Shown here: positions 35,037 to 44,100 of the stretch, piece by piece
How the letters are laid out: the number at the start of each line of letters is the position of its first letter
How positions within the stretch are numbered: position 1 is the first letter of the stretch
Source of the DNA: Falsiphaeobacter marinintestinus
Lineage (GTDB): Bacteria > Pseudomonadota > Alphaproteobacteria > Rhodobacterales > Rhodobacteraceae
Assembly (NCBI RefSeq): GCF_007923355.1
Contig: NZ_VOGO01000004.1
Span: forward strand, 186,001 to 250,000
DNA length: 64,000 nt
Direction: 5' to 3'
Notes under the pieces: model-generated
What the model was told of the DNA's origin: nothing
The model's database searches: none
What the model saw: the letters and a program-made list of their open reading frames with translations, nothing else
Made by a program: the position numbers and the translations under genes

Positions 35037-35059
35037 TTTAATTTGACTTACAAATTAAA
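35037..35059. promoter_or_regulatory. Perfect palindromic operator before xylF, putative XylR site
   Basis: The left arm TTTAATTTG (35037-35045), the spacer ACTTA and the right arm CAAATTAAA (35051-35059) form a perfect 9-base inverted repeat. A TTGACT -35 box (35043-35048) is embedded in it. The same left arm and spacing occur before xylB. It lies about 70 bases upstream of the xylF start and about 110 bases upstream of the divergent xylR start, so it could control both. Confidence 0.7.
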
Positions 35060-35131
35060 ATCAAACACGATGCTCTTACAGGTCGTGCCACATGTGAACA
35101 GGTGCGACCAAAAACGTCTTGGGAGGACATC

Positions 35132-36160
35132 ATGAGATTATTTGCAGCCGCGACGGCGGTAATCGCCGGTACGATTATCGGCACAGCTGCACTCGCAGAA
35201 GACATTGTGGTCGGCGTCAGCTGGTCCAATTTTCAGGAAGAGCGCTGGAAGACTGACGAAGCCGCCATCAAATTTGCGCTCGATCAGGCCGGTGCGACAT
35301 ACATCTCGGCAGACGCTCAAAGCTCGTCGGCCAAGCAATTGTCAGACATCGAAAGCCTGATCGCACAAGGGGCTGACGCGCTGATCATCCTGGCTCAGGA
35401 TGCTCAGGCCATCGGCCCGGCGGTTCAGGCCGCAGCCGACGAAGGCATCCCGGTTGTCGGTTATGACCGCCTGATCGAAGATCCGCGCGCGTTCTACCTG
35501 ACCTTCGACAACGTCGAAGTTGGTCGTATGCAGGCCGCAGCCGTTCTGTCAGCCGCGCCCAAGGGCCGGTATGTTATGATCAAAGGCTCGCCCACCGACC
35601 CGAACGCGGATTTCCTGCGCGGCGGTCAGCAGGAAGTGCTGCAGGCAGCGATTGACGCAGGCGACGTGACCATCGTTGGCGAAGCCTACACCGATGGCTG
35701 GTTGCCCGCGAACGCGCAGCGCAACATGGAGCAGATCCTGACCGCAACCGACAACGGTGTTGATGCTGTTGTGGCGTCAAATGACGGCACCGCAGGTGGC
35801 GTAGTGGCCGCGCTGACCGCGCAGGGCATGGACGGTATCCCGGTGTCGGGACAAGACGGTGACCACGCCGCGCTGAACCGTGTTGCCAAGGGCACCCAAA
35901 CCGTGTCGGTCTGGAAAGACGCGCGCGAACTGGGTCGGTCTGCCGGGCTTATCGCTGTGTCGCTTGCCAAAGGCACCGAGATGTTTGGCATCAAAGACAG
36001 CCAGGAATGGACGTCGCCAGCCGGGACCAAGATGAACGCCGTGTTCCTTGCACCGATGCCGATCACCAAAGACAATCTGACAGCCGTTGTTGATGCCCAG
36101 TGGATCACCAAAGACGCGCTGTGCCAGGGCGTGACCAACGGCCCGGCCCCCTGCAACTAA
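35132..36160 (+). CDS. xylF: D-xylose ABC transporter periplasmic substrate-binding protein
   Basis: Periplasmic sugar-binding protein of 342 residues; the ATG at 35132 follows a GGGAGGA ribosome binding site. A signal peptide (about 1-22, ending TAALAED) precedes the mature DIVVGVSWSNFQEERWKTDE, typical of XylF. Segments that shape the sugar site are seen as QSSSAKQLSDIESLIAQGADALIILAQDA, VVGYDRLIEDPRAFYLTFDNVEVGRMQA, IKGSPTDPNADFLRGG and VSGQDGDHAALNRVAKGTQTVSVWKD. It is followed by a strong intercistronic hairpin and then xylH, xylG and glk. The palindrome before it predicts XylR control. Confidence 0.95.
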   Translation: MRLFAAATAVIAGTIIGTAALAEDIVVGVSWSNFQEERWKTDEAAIKFALDQAGATYISADAQSSSAKQLSDIESLIAQGADALIILAQDAQAIGPAVQAAADEGIPVVGYDRLIEDPRAFYLTFDNVEVGRMQAAAVLSAAPKGRYVMIKGSPTDPNADFLRGGQQEVLQAAIDAGDVTIVGEAYTDGWLPANAQRNMEQILTATDNGVDAVVASNDGTAGGVVAALTAQGMDGIPVSGQDGDHAALNRVAKGTQTVSVWKDARELGRSAGLIAVSLAKGTEMFGIKDSQEWTSPAGTKMNAVFLAPMPITKDNLTAVVDAQWITKDALCQGVTNGPAPCN

Positions 36161-36174
36161 ACCGCTCGCGGATC

Positions 36175-36204
36175 CCCCTGTCCCGGATATGTCCGGGGCA
36201 GGGG
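36175..36204 (+). other. Intercistronic stem-loop between xylF and xylH
   Basis: A near-perfect 13-base-pair hairpin: CCCCTGTCCCGGA (36175-36187), loop TATG, TCCGGGGCAGGGG (36192-36204), with a single T-G wobble. No T-run follows, so it is not a classical terminator. It lies 14 bases after the xylF stop. Hairpins between a binding-protein gene and its permease gene often stabilise the upstream mRNA and lower downstream expression, which would give excess XylF over XylHG. Confidence 0.75.
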
Positions 36205-36225
36205 TGCTGAACCGCAGGATACATC

Positions 36226-37527
36226 ATGACACATTCTGATACTGACCAGACCCGCGCGCCAGCGCGCCGGAATTTCGTGCAACAACTTGATCTTGATCTC
36301 AGGCTGCTGGGCATGATCGGAGCGTTCGCCATCCTGTGCATCGGGTTCGACCTGCTGACAGGTGGCCGGTTCCTGACGCCGCGCAACATCTTCAACCTGA
36401 CGATCCAGACCGTCTCGGTCGCGATCATGGCCACGGGCATGGTCTTTGTGATCGTCACCCGCAATATTGACCTCAGCGTCGGCGCGCTTCTGGCAACCTG
36501 CTCGGCTGTGATGGCCATGACGCAGACCCAGTGGCTGCCAAACATTTTCGGCCTTGAACTGGGCAACCCGCTGATCCCGTGGATCACCATCGCGTTCGGG
36601 TTGTTTGTCGGGGCCCTGATCGGATCGTTCCACGGCTGGCTGGTCGGCTATCTGACAATCCCCGCGTTTATCGTGACGCTGGGTGGCCTTCTGGTCTGGC
36701 GCAACGTCGGATGGTATCTGACCAGCGGTAAAACCATCGGCCCGCTGGACCCGACGTTCATGAAATTCGGCGGCATCAACGGCACGCTGGGCGAAACCGG
36801 GTCATGGATTCTGGGCCTCATTGCCGTTGCGGCCGCGCTGTATGCGCTGTACTCGGCCCGTCGCAATAAGCAGAAACATGGCTTCACCGTCAAACCGCTC
36901 TGGGCCGAAGGCGTTCTGGCCGGGCTGACCGCGGCGGTGATCCTTGGCTTCGTGGCGACGCTGAATGCCTATGAAATCCCGACGCGCAAGCTCAAGCGGA
37001 TGTTCGAAGCGCGGGGCGAGGTGATGCCCGAAGGCTTCACTCAGGCCTACGGCATTCCGATCTCGGTTCTGGTTCTGATCTTCGTGGCCATCGCCATGAC
37101 CGTGCTGGCGCGGCGCACCCGGCTTGGTCGCTATATCTTTGCCACCGGCGGCAACCCCGACGCGGCGGAACTCAGCGGCATCAACACGCGCTGGCTGACG
37201 GTCAAGATCTTCGCCCTGATGGGCACGCTGTGTGCTCTGTCTGCCGTGGTCGCGTCGGCCCGACTGGCCAATCATTCGAACGATATCGGCACATTGGATG
37301 AACTGCGCGTCATCGCCGCTGCCGTCATCGGGGGCACCGCACTCAGCGGCGGCGTGGGCACGATTTACGGCGCGATCCTTGGCGCTCTGATCATGCAGTC
37401 GCTGCAATCGGGCATGGCCATGGTCGGTGTGGATGCACCGCTTCAGAACATTGTTGTCGGGGCCGTTCTTGTCCTCGCCGTTCTGATCGACATCCAGTAC
37501 CGCAAGCGCGCAGGAGCCGCGAAATGA
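36226..37527 (+). CDS. xylH: D-xylose ABC transporter permease
   Basis: Inner-membrane permease of 433 residues in the AraH/RbsC/XylH family. About ten membrane helices are visible. Family-specific stretches include [37 protein letters not shown], the [25 protein letters not shown] segment, and [33 protein letters not shown] near the C-terminus (the cytoplasmic loop contacting the ATPase). It is about 40 residues longer than the E. coli protein, with a charged cytoplasmic insertion near residues 205-275 ([10 protein letters not shown] to [14 protein letters not shown]). It is followed by xylG with a short, duplicated intercistronic sequence. Confidence 0.94.
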   Translation: MTHSDTDQTRAPARRNFVQQLDLDLRLLGMIGAFAILCIGFDLLTGGRFLTPRNIFNLTIQTVSVAIMATGMVFVIVTRNIDLSVGALLATCSAVMAMTQTQWLPNIFGLELGNPLIPWITIAFGLFVGALIGSFHGWLVGYLTIPAFIVTLGGLLVWRNVGWYLTSGKTIGPLDPTFMKFGGINGTLGETGSWILGLIAVAAALYALYSARRNKQKHGFTVKPLWAEGVLAGLTAAVILGFVATLNAYEIPTRKLKRMFEARGEVMPEGFTQAYGIPISVLVLIFVAIAMTVLARRTRLGRYIFATGGNPDAAELSGINTRWLTVKIFALMGTLCALSAVVASARLANHSNDIGTLDELRVIAAAVIGGTALSGGVGTIYGAILGALIMQSLQSGMAMVGVDAPLQNIVVGAVLVLAVLIDIQYRKRAGAAK

Positions 37528-37530
37528 TTT

Positions 37531-37578
37531 GTACAAAACGGACAAAGGGGGCGTCATGACCAGTACAAAACGGACAAA
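37531..37578 (+). repeat. 16-base direct repeat at the xylH-xylG junction
   Basis: The sequence GTACAAAACGGACAAA occurs at 37531-37546 and again at 37563-37578, 32 bases apart and in different reading frames. The first copy lies just after the xylH stop; the second lies inside the first codons of xylG. The AAAGGGGG following the first copy (37544-37551) is the probable xylG ribosome binding site. A recent short tandem duplication that reshaped the start of xylG is the simplest reading. Confidence 0.85.
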
Positions 37579-38332
37579 CGGCGGTACACCGCTGGTCGAA
37601 ATGCGCGACATGTGCATCGCCTTCGGAGGCGTCCACGCCGTCGATCACGTCAGCGTCGACCTCTATCCCGGCGAAGTCGTCGGCCTTCTGGGGCATAACG
37701 GAGCTGGCAAATCGACCCTGATCAAGATGCTGTCGGGGGCCTATCAGGCGGACAGCGGCGAGATCCTGATCAACGGTGAAAAGGCCGATATCCAAAACCC
37801 TCGTGACGCGCGATCCTATAATATTGAGACGATTTATCAGACACTTGCACTGGCCGATAATCTGGACGCGGCCAGCAATCTGTTCCTGGGCCGCGAACTG
37901 GTAACGCCGCTGGGATTTGTCGACGAAGACGCCATGGAAGCCGAAAGCCGCAAGATCATGGCGCGGCTGAACCCGAATTTCCAGAAGTTCGCTGAACCGG
38001 TGTCAGCACTATCGGGCGGTCAACGCCAATCCGTCGCTATCGCACGTGCCGTATACTTCGACGCACGCATCCTGATCATGGACGAACCAACTGCCGCCCT
38101 TGGTCCGCATGAAACCCAGATGGTGTCGGAACTGATCCAGCAGCTGAAGGCTGAAGGTATCGGTATCTTCTTGATAAGCCACGATATTCATGACGTTCTG
38201 GAACTGTGTGACCGGGCCAGCGTGATGAAGAATGGCAAGCTGGTTGGTACTGTTGACGTTGACGATGTGACCGATGATGACCTGCTGAGCATGATCATTC
38301 TGGGCAAAAAACCGGGCGAGGCCGCAGCGTAA
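37556..38332 (+). CDS. xylG: D-xylose ABC transporter ATP-binding protein (single-domain form)
   Basis: Cytoplasmic ATPase energising XylFH. The ATG at 37556 follows AAAGGGGG and gives 258 residues; an in-frame codon at 37529 is less likely. Walker [14 protein letters not shown]-loop [14 protein letters not shown], signature [15 protein letters not shown], Walker [13 protein letters not shown] and the switch histidine in [13 protein letters not shown] are all present. It has one nucleotide-binding domain, unlike the fused two-domain XylG of E. coli (over 500 residues), so it is expected to act as a homodimer. The N-terminus ([11 protein letters not shown]) contains the second copy of a 16-base repeat. 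glk begins 47 bases downstream. Confidence 0.94.
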   Translation: MTSTKRTNGGTPLVEMRDMCIAFGGVHAVDHVSVDLYPGEVVGLLGHNGAGKSTLIKMLSGAYQADSGEILINGEKADIQNPRDARSYNIETIYQTLALADNLDAASNLFLGRELVTPLGFVDEDAMEAESRKIMARLNPNFQKFAEPVSALSGGQRQSVAIARAVYFDARILIMDEPTAALGPHETQMVSELIQQLKAEGIGIFLISHDIHDVLELCDRASVMKNGKLVGTVDVDDVTDDDLLSMIILGKKPGEAAA

Positions 38333-38379
38333 AAGATGCGTAATACTGTCTGGTCAAAGCGGAATTTGAGAGGTCGGCG

Positions 38380-39327
38380 ATGAGCGTTCTTGTCGCCGAT
38401 GTCGGAGGTACAAACACGCGCCTCGCGATCCTTGAACCCTCGGGAAATCTGAGCGCGCCACAGCGGTATTCCAACGATAGCTACGCCAGTTTCGAAGCGG
38501 TTTTAGAGGCCTTTGGCCCGCAAAAGTTCGACGGCTGTGTGATTGCGATTGCGGGGCCAGTCACCCGGGATCGTGCGCAATTGACCAATAGAAACTGGGT
38601 GTTTCACCGCCCGACGATTGCGCGGCAATTGGGTTTGCCGGGTCCCGATAGCGTGCGGTTGATGAATGACCTCGCAGCTTTGGGTCACGCATTGCCGGGG
38701 GTCAGATCCGATCAGCTGTCTCACATCCGCCCCATCCAAAACAGCGCCGGTACCAACGGGCAGGCGCTGGTCGTGGGCATCGGAACCGGGTTCAACGTGG
38801 CCTTGGTCAAGCTGTCTCAACAACAACCCGTGGTTCTGGAAGCCGAGCTGGGCCATGCCTGTCCCCCGGCCTCGGTCTCGCATGCGCTGGCGGCAGCCTG
38901 GGGCGATGCGCCCGAGCGGTTTGTGACCAACGAAGACGTGTTTTCGGGCCGTGGATTGGCAAAGGTACACCAACTGCTTGCAGGGGGTACATTGCTTACT
39001 GGGCCGGACATTCTGGCCAATTATGAAAACGACGTGGCCGCTGCGCATACCGTTGATTTATTGGCAGAATTACTGGGTCTCTTGACCCAGCAGCTGATCT
39101 ATATGTACCTGCCGTTTGACGGCGTTTACTTCGCTGGCGGGGTCGCGAGGGGGATCCTTGGCTCACCTGCACGCGGTCATTTCCTGAACAAGCTCAAGTC
39201 ACCCGGTCCCTTCGCAGATCAGACCGACAGGGTGGCGGTGCGATTGATCAACGATGATGCTGCAGCCCTGGGCGGGATTGCCGGCGTCGCCACATCGGCA
39301 GGTCTGCTACACCGCGATCCGGTCTGA
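38380..39327 (+). CDS. glk: Glucokinase
   Basis: Phosphorylates glucose with ATP in the cytoplasm. The 315-residue protein belongs to the Glk family that lacks the ROK zinc motif: VLVADVGGTNTRLAIL (phosphate-1 loop), VIAIAGPVTRDRAQLTNRNWVF, VRLMNDLAALGHALPG (catalytic Asp in MNDL), VVGIGTGFNVAL, VLEAELGHACPP and GVYFAGGVARGIL. The start at 38380 follows GAGAGGTCGG. As the last gene of xylF-xylH-xylG-glk it suggests the transporter may also import glucose, or that glucose and xylose use are coordinated. It ends 4 bases before the convergent gamma-glutamyltransferase gene. Confidence 0.93.
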   Translation: MSVLVADVGGTNTRLAILEPSGNLSAPQRYSNDSYASFEAVLEAFGPQKFDGCVIAIAGPVTRDRAQLTNRNWVFHRPTIARQLGLPGPDSVRLMNDLAALGHALPGVRSDQLSHIRPIQNSAGTNGQALVVGIGTGFNVALVKLSQQQPVVLEAELGHACPPASVSHALAAAWGDAPERFVTNEDVFSGRGLAKVHQLLAGGTLLTGPDILANYENDVAAAHTVDLLAELLGLLTQQLIYMYLPFDGVYFAGGVARGILGSPARGHFLNKLKSPGPFADQTDRVAVRLINDDAAALGGIAGVATSAGLLHRDPV

Positions 39328-39331
39328 TCTT

Positions 39332-41122
39332 TCAGCGCCCGATTGCATAGGCTTGCATCAGGCGCGGCGTCGCTGCTGCATGCAGCATCCCGTCTGGACG
39401 GCGCGAGGCAGCCGTCAGGCGGCCAACGGTCCAGGCCTCGGCCAGCTCGACGTTATGCCCCTTTGATTTCAGCGCCCGGATGGTTTGCACGTCGACTCCG
39501 GACTCGACCATCAGATGCCCGGGTCGGACCTCGTGCGGGTAAAACGAAGCCTGAAAATGCCCGGTGTGAAACAGCGGTGCATCAATAGCTTCCTGCAGGT
39601 TCAACCCGCCATGGATCAGGCGCAGAAGGAAAACCAGCTGCCACTGATCCTGCTGATCCCCGCCCGGTGTCCCAAAGGCCAAAGCGGTCCCATCCGGGCC
39701 ACGCGCCATCGAAGGCGACAAGGTCGTTCGCGGACGGCGCCCCGGGGCCAGCGAGGTCGGCAAGCCTTCGTCCAGCCAGAACATCTGCGCCCGCGAATTC
39801 AGCGGCATACCAAGTCCGGGAATGATCGGCGAGGATTGCAGCCACCCGCCAGACGGCGTGGCCGAGACCATGTTGCCCCATTGATCGATCACATCCAGAT
39901 GCACAGTATCACCGCGACGGGAGCTGAGATGCGCCATCGTGGGTTCGCCCGCACCCGCGCCCACAGGCGCGCCGGACGTCTGAGCCGCACGGTGGATTGC
40001 AGCATCGGCCCACGCTTGGTACCCCGGCACGGCGCCCGGGCGCTGATCGTGCGAGGCGCGATTTGAGATCATCGCAAGCCGTTCGGCCCCGTATTGCGGC
40101 GACAGCAAATGATCGATGGGAAGCGACGTCTGCACCGGGTCACCATAATAGGCTTCACGGTCTGCGAAGCTGAGTTTCATGGTTTCGGTCACAAGATGTA
40201 CGAAATCAGACCCGGACAGGTCCATTTCCCCCAGATCGGCCCCCTTCAGGGTGTTCAGCGACTGCAATAGCGCGGGTCCCTGGCTCCACGGTCCGCATTT
40301 CCAGACGGTCCATCCGTGATAGTCCAGAGCCAGCGCGGGCTCATAGTTTGCCTGCCAACCCGCCATGTCCGCGCCGGTCAGCACGCCTTTTCGACGGCCA
40401 CCAGCCGCATCCATGACGCAGGCATCGGACAGGTATGTGTCGATCGTTTCGGCGATAAACCCTTCGCGGAAGATCCGTCGGGCGGCGTCGATCTGCGCCG
40501 TGCGGGACCCTTCGGTCATAGCCTGAGACAGCAACCGGTCCCACGTCTGCGCGAGATCGGGATTGCAGAACAGCTGCCCCGCTTCGGGCACGTCGCCCCC
40601 CGGTAGCCAACAGGCATGCGAACTGGGCCATTCCTGTTCAAAGAACTCAGCCAGTCCGGCGATGGTGCCAGAGACGCGCTCCAACAGCGGATGACCGTGC
40701 CGTGCATAGTGAATCGCCGGTTCCAGCACGTCGCGCAGGCTGAGCCGTCCATGATCGCGCAGCATCAGCATCCACGCGTCGAACGCCCCGGGAATGACGG
40801 TCGCCAAAAGCCCCGATCCGGGGATCATGTCCAACCCTTCGGCTTTGTAATGCGCGATGGTGGCACCGGCAGGCGCAGGGCCTTGTCCGCATATCACCGT
40901 TGGGGCGTCTTCGTCCGCAGGCCAGATCAATGCAGGCATATCGCCCAGCGGGCCGTTCAGATGCGGTTCGACCACATGCAGCACGAACCCCATGGCGACA
41001 GCGGCATCAAAGGCGGTGCCGCCCTGTTCCAGTATCTTCATGCCCACGGCAGACGCGATCCAGTGGGTCGAGGTCGCCATGCCGAAAGTCCCGGCAAGTT
41101 CGGGGCGTGTGGTAAAGCTCAT
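39332..41122 (-). CDS. Gamma-glutamyltransferase family protein (YwrD-like, cytoplasmic type)
   Basis: N-terminal nucleophile hydrolase of 596 residues, made as a precursor that cleaves itself before a threonine. MATSTHWIASAVGMKILEQGGTAFDAAVAMGFVLHVVEPHLNGPLGD is the family N-terminal signature. The predicted nucleophile is Thr406 in GDTVHLDVIDQWGNMVSATPSGGW. PRTTLSPSMARGPDGTALAFGTPGGDQQDQWQ is the conserved region of the small subunit. No signal peptide is visible, unlike periplasmic glutathione-degrading enzymes, so it belongs to the poorly characterised cytoplasmic branch. Substrate is uncertain; glutathione or another gamma-glutamyl or acyl amide is possible. It is followed by nothing on its strand; tamB lies 21 bases upstream. 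Confidence 0.85.
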   Translation of the reverse strand: MSFTTRPELAGTFGMATSTHWIASAVGMKILEQGGTAFDAAVAMGFVLHVVEPHLNGPLGDMPALIWPADEDAPTVICGQGPAPAGATIAHYKAEGLDMIPGSGLLATVIPGAFDAWMLMLRDHGRLSLRDVLEPAIHYARHGHPLLERVSGTIAGLAEFFEQEWPSSHACWLPGGDVPEAGQLFCNPDLAQTWDRLLSQAMTEGSRTAQIDAARRIFREGFIAETIDTYLSDACVMDAAGGRRKGVLTGADMAGWQANYEPALALDYHGWTVWKCGPWSQGPALLQSLNTLKGADLGEMDLSGSDFVHLVTETMKLSFADREAYYGDPVQTSLPIDHLLSPQYGAERLAMISNRASHDQRPGAVPGYQAWADAAIHRAAQTSGAPVGAGAGEPTMAHLSSRRGDTVHLDVIDQWGNMVSATPSGGWLQSSPIIPGLGMPLNSRAQMFWLDEGLPTSLAPGRRPRTTLSPSMARGPDGTALAFGTPGGDQQDQWQLVFLLRLIHGGLNLQEAIDAPLFHTGHFQASFYPHEVRPGHLMVESGVDVQTIRALKSKGHNVELAEAWTVGRLTAASRRPDGMLHAAATPRLMQAYAIGR

Positions 41123-41143
41123 CGATATCTCCGGCTTCGGGAC

Positions 41144-44100
41144 TTAGTAATCCCGCTCAAAATAGACGCCGATACCGGATTCTCCGGTGCTGTCGACTGT
41201 TCCACGCAGGGTCAGGGAGTCGGTCACATCAAGGTTCAGGTTCAGCTCGGTTTCGCCACGGGTGTTTACGGTGACATCGGTATAGATGTTGTCGGCGATA
41301 TAGGCTCCGGCGCCGACTTTGCCGTTGCCGCCTGCGTCGGTGCCGATGTCCAGCGTGTCGACCCCGGTTGCGTCTTTGATCCCTGCTTTGGTGCCGCCGC
41401 CAGACCCGCTCATCGCGGCAAGCGAGGCGGCCATCTGGGCGATGACAAACGGTGAGAGTTGCGAGAACCGATTGCCGAACAACAGCATTGCCAGCGCCTC
41501 TTCGGGTGGGCGTTCGGGATCGGCCGTCACACTGACTACGGGGGCAGAAATCGGTCCTTCGATCTGGAATGTGGCCTGACCGTCAGACGTTGTGGTCGAG
41601 GATTCGAAGTCGACGTAAGGCGACAGGTCGCCCTGAAGCGACACGATTCCCTTGGTCAGTTCCAACCGCCGTCCGATCAGGTCAAGCGTCCCGCGGATCA
41701 GTTCGATCTGGCCCGAGGGCGCAACGTTTGTCGTTGTTCCGCCAATCTGCAGCGCGCCGCCCAATTCTGCCTGCAGACCAAAGCCGGTGGCAAAAACGCG
41801 GTTTGGGGCCAGCAAAGCGATGTCCAGACCAAAGCCCGCGCCGCCTCCGCCGCCTGAATCGGTCTGGACCAGACCCGCGCGTTCGCGCGTCGTAAAAGCT
41901 GCGGAGGGTTCGGATATGTGACGGATTGGCGGGATCGGGGCCGCACCGACGCCGCCCGAAATTGCGTTCAGGTTGATGTTGGTTTCACCAAACGTGACCT
42001 GTCCGGCGATGTTCGCGCCGCCGGTCAGGGGGCCTGCCATCACGATCTGACCATTGGCCGAGGACGTAAAGCTGACATTGTCGGTCAGGATCAGGTTCAC
42101 CAGATCGACCGCGATACGCCCGTCAAACGGTGGTGTCAGTGCCACCGGGCCCTGCACTTTGAACCCGCCACCTGCACGCAGATTGCCGGTCACGTTTACT
42201 GAGGCTTGCGAGTCGCGGATTGCAACCGTCGCTCCGATGTTTTCGATCGCCTGCGCCACTGACGGGATTGCCAGCGTCGTGCCCGACGTTGTGATGGTGC
42301 CGCTAAGCGCCTGAAGGGAGGGTTTGCCGTTCAAAGACATGTCGAACTTGGCCAGACCCGCCACCTGATTGGGCGAAATGAACAGGTTGGCCGTGTCCAG
42401 CCGCAACTGCCCCGTGGCATCGACATCGGCTGTCCCTGCGGTTTGGTCATAGGTTCCGGCCACATTTGCCTCAATCGCACCGGGGCCGGTGGCATCGGTT
42501 TTGATTGTCCAAAGGGTGCCGTCACGCTGTGCGGTACCTTTGGCGGTGAGCGTGCCAACCAATTCAGGAACGAACCGTTCCAGACCGTTAAAGGCCGCAT
42601 CAAAGATTAGGTCGGCCTTGCCCTTCGGATCGATGGTGCCTTTCAGATCGGCGAATGAACTGTCGGGGCCTTTCAGGGCAGCGTCGGCGGTCCAGATGCC
42701 GTCGGTTTGTTTGGCGTTGCCTTTTGCCGTCAGCGTGCCGCGGATCTGGGGCACAAAGCGTTCGATTTCGCTAAAGGCCGCATCAAAGTCGATATCGGCT
42801 GTGCCAGCCGGATCAAGTGTGCCTTTGAGGTCGGCAAAAGAGGTGTGTGGACCCTTGATCGACGCATCTGCTGTCCATATTCCGTCGGTTTGCTTCAGGT
42901 TGCCCTTGGCCGACATCGCGCCTTCAAGCTGTGGCACAAAGCGTTCAAGCTGGCTGAAGGCCGCTTCGAAATCGACATCTGTCGTGCCTTTGGGGTCGAA
43001 CCGGCCTGTCAGATCGGCAAACGATGAATGTGGACCCTTCAAAGAAACGTCGCCGTCCCAAGCTGTGCCGTCTTGTTTGACATCACCGTTCAGAGTCAAC
43101 GGGCCCGAGACCTGAGGCAGAACGCGTCCAAGATTGTCGATTGCAGCCTGGAACGTCAGCGCGCTGTCGGTGCTGGCCAATTGGCCCTTGGCCTTGGCGC
43201 TGAGCGCTGACCCGTTCAGGACGAAGTCACGGATATCCAGCCCGGTTTCGCTGCGCTTGGCGTCCAGAGACAGGTTGGTCTGCCCGGCAATCAAGGCGTC
43301 GACCTGATCGATTCCGGCCTTTAGGTCACGCCCCAGTACATCCAGTTTGAAATCGAAACTGCCGCCCAGAGGCGCGCCTTTGCCGTCAAGTTCGGCGTTA
43401 ACCGACCCGGCAAGGTCACGACCGGCCAGCCCCGAAAACCGCGACAGATCCGCCGCGCCGATGCGCATAACGCCGTCCATCTCGAACCCGCTGTCCAGTC
43501 CGGCGACTTCACCATCGACCGTCGCGGTATAGTCGGTTCCGATCAGCTCAAACCCTTTGAGATCGAGCGTTTTGTCTTTGTCGAGTGCGAAGAAACCGTT
43601 CAGCGTGATGTCTTCGCCAACGGCCGTATTCAGCTTTTCATCGGCAAAGACCAAAGCTGTCAGCCCTGCGCGGATTGATCCTTGCAGGTTCAACCCATCG
43701 TCTTGCGTTAGTTTGCCGTTTGCCAGAACTTGTGCCTGTTCAAGCGTCAGGTCCGGGCGGTTCAGTTTGTCAGCAGTCAGGATCAGGTTCCAGTCATCCC
43801 CGGCAGCCTTGTCCAGCTGGACTGTGAACAGCGCGCTGCCCAACGTGGTGCGCGGGGACAGTGGGAGCAGGACAGAGTCACCGCTGGGCGGAAGGATGTC
43901 GCCATCCAGCTGCACCTTTTCAATCACGCCACCCGGCGCAAGCGACACCTGCCCTTGCAGCGATAGGGCATTCGAAGACAGGTCCAGCGTGTTGATCGCC
44001 AACCGTCCGTCCGGGTCGCTGCGGCCCTCAACACTCAGAAGCGTTTTCGAGCCGAAAAACTCGCGATAGTCTTCCGGTAGCATCGGGGTCACATCGCCGG

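Noticed and set aside
37524-37559. Alternative xylG start at the ATG overlapping the xylH stop
   Set aside because: That frame reaches a stop (TGA, 37557-37559) after eleven codons, so it cannot encode XylG.
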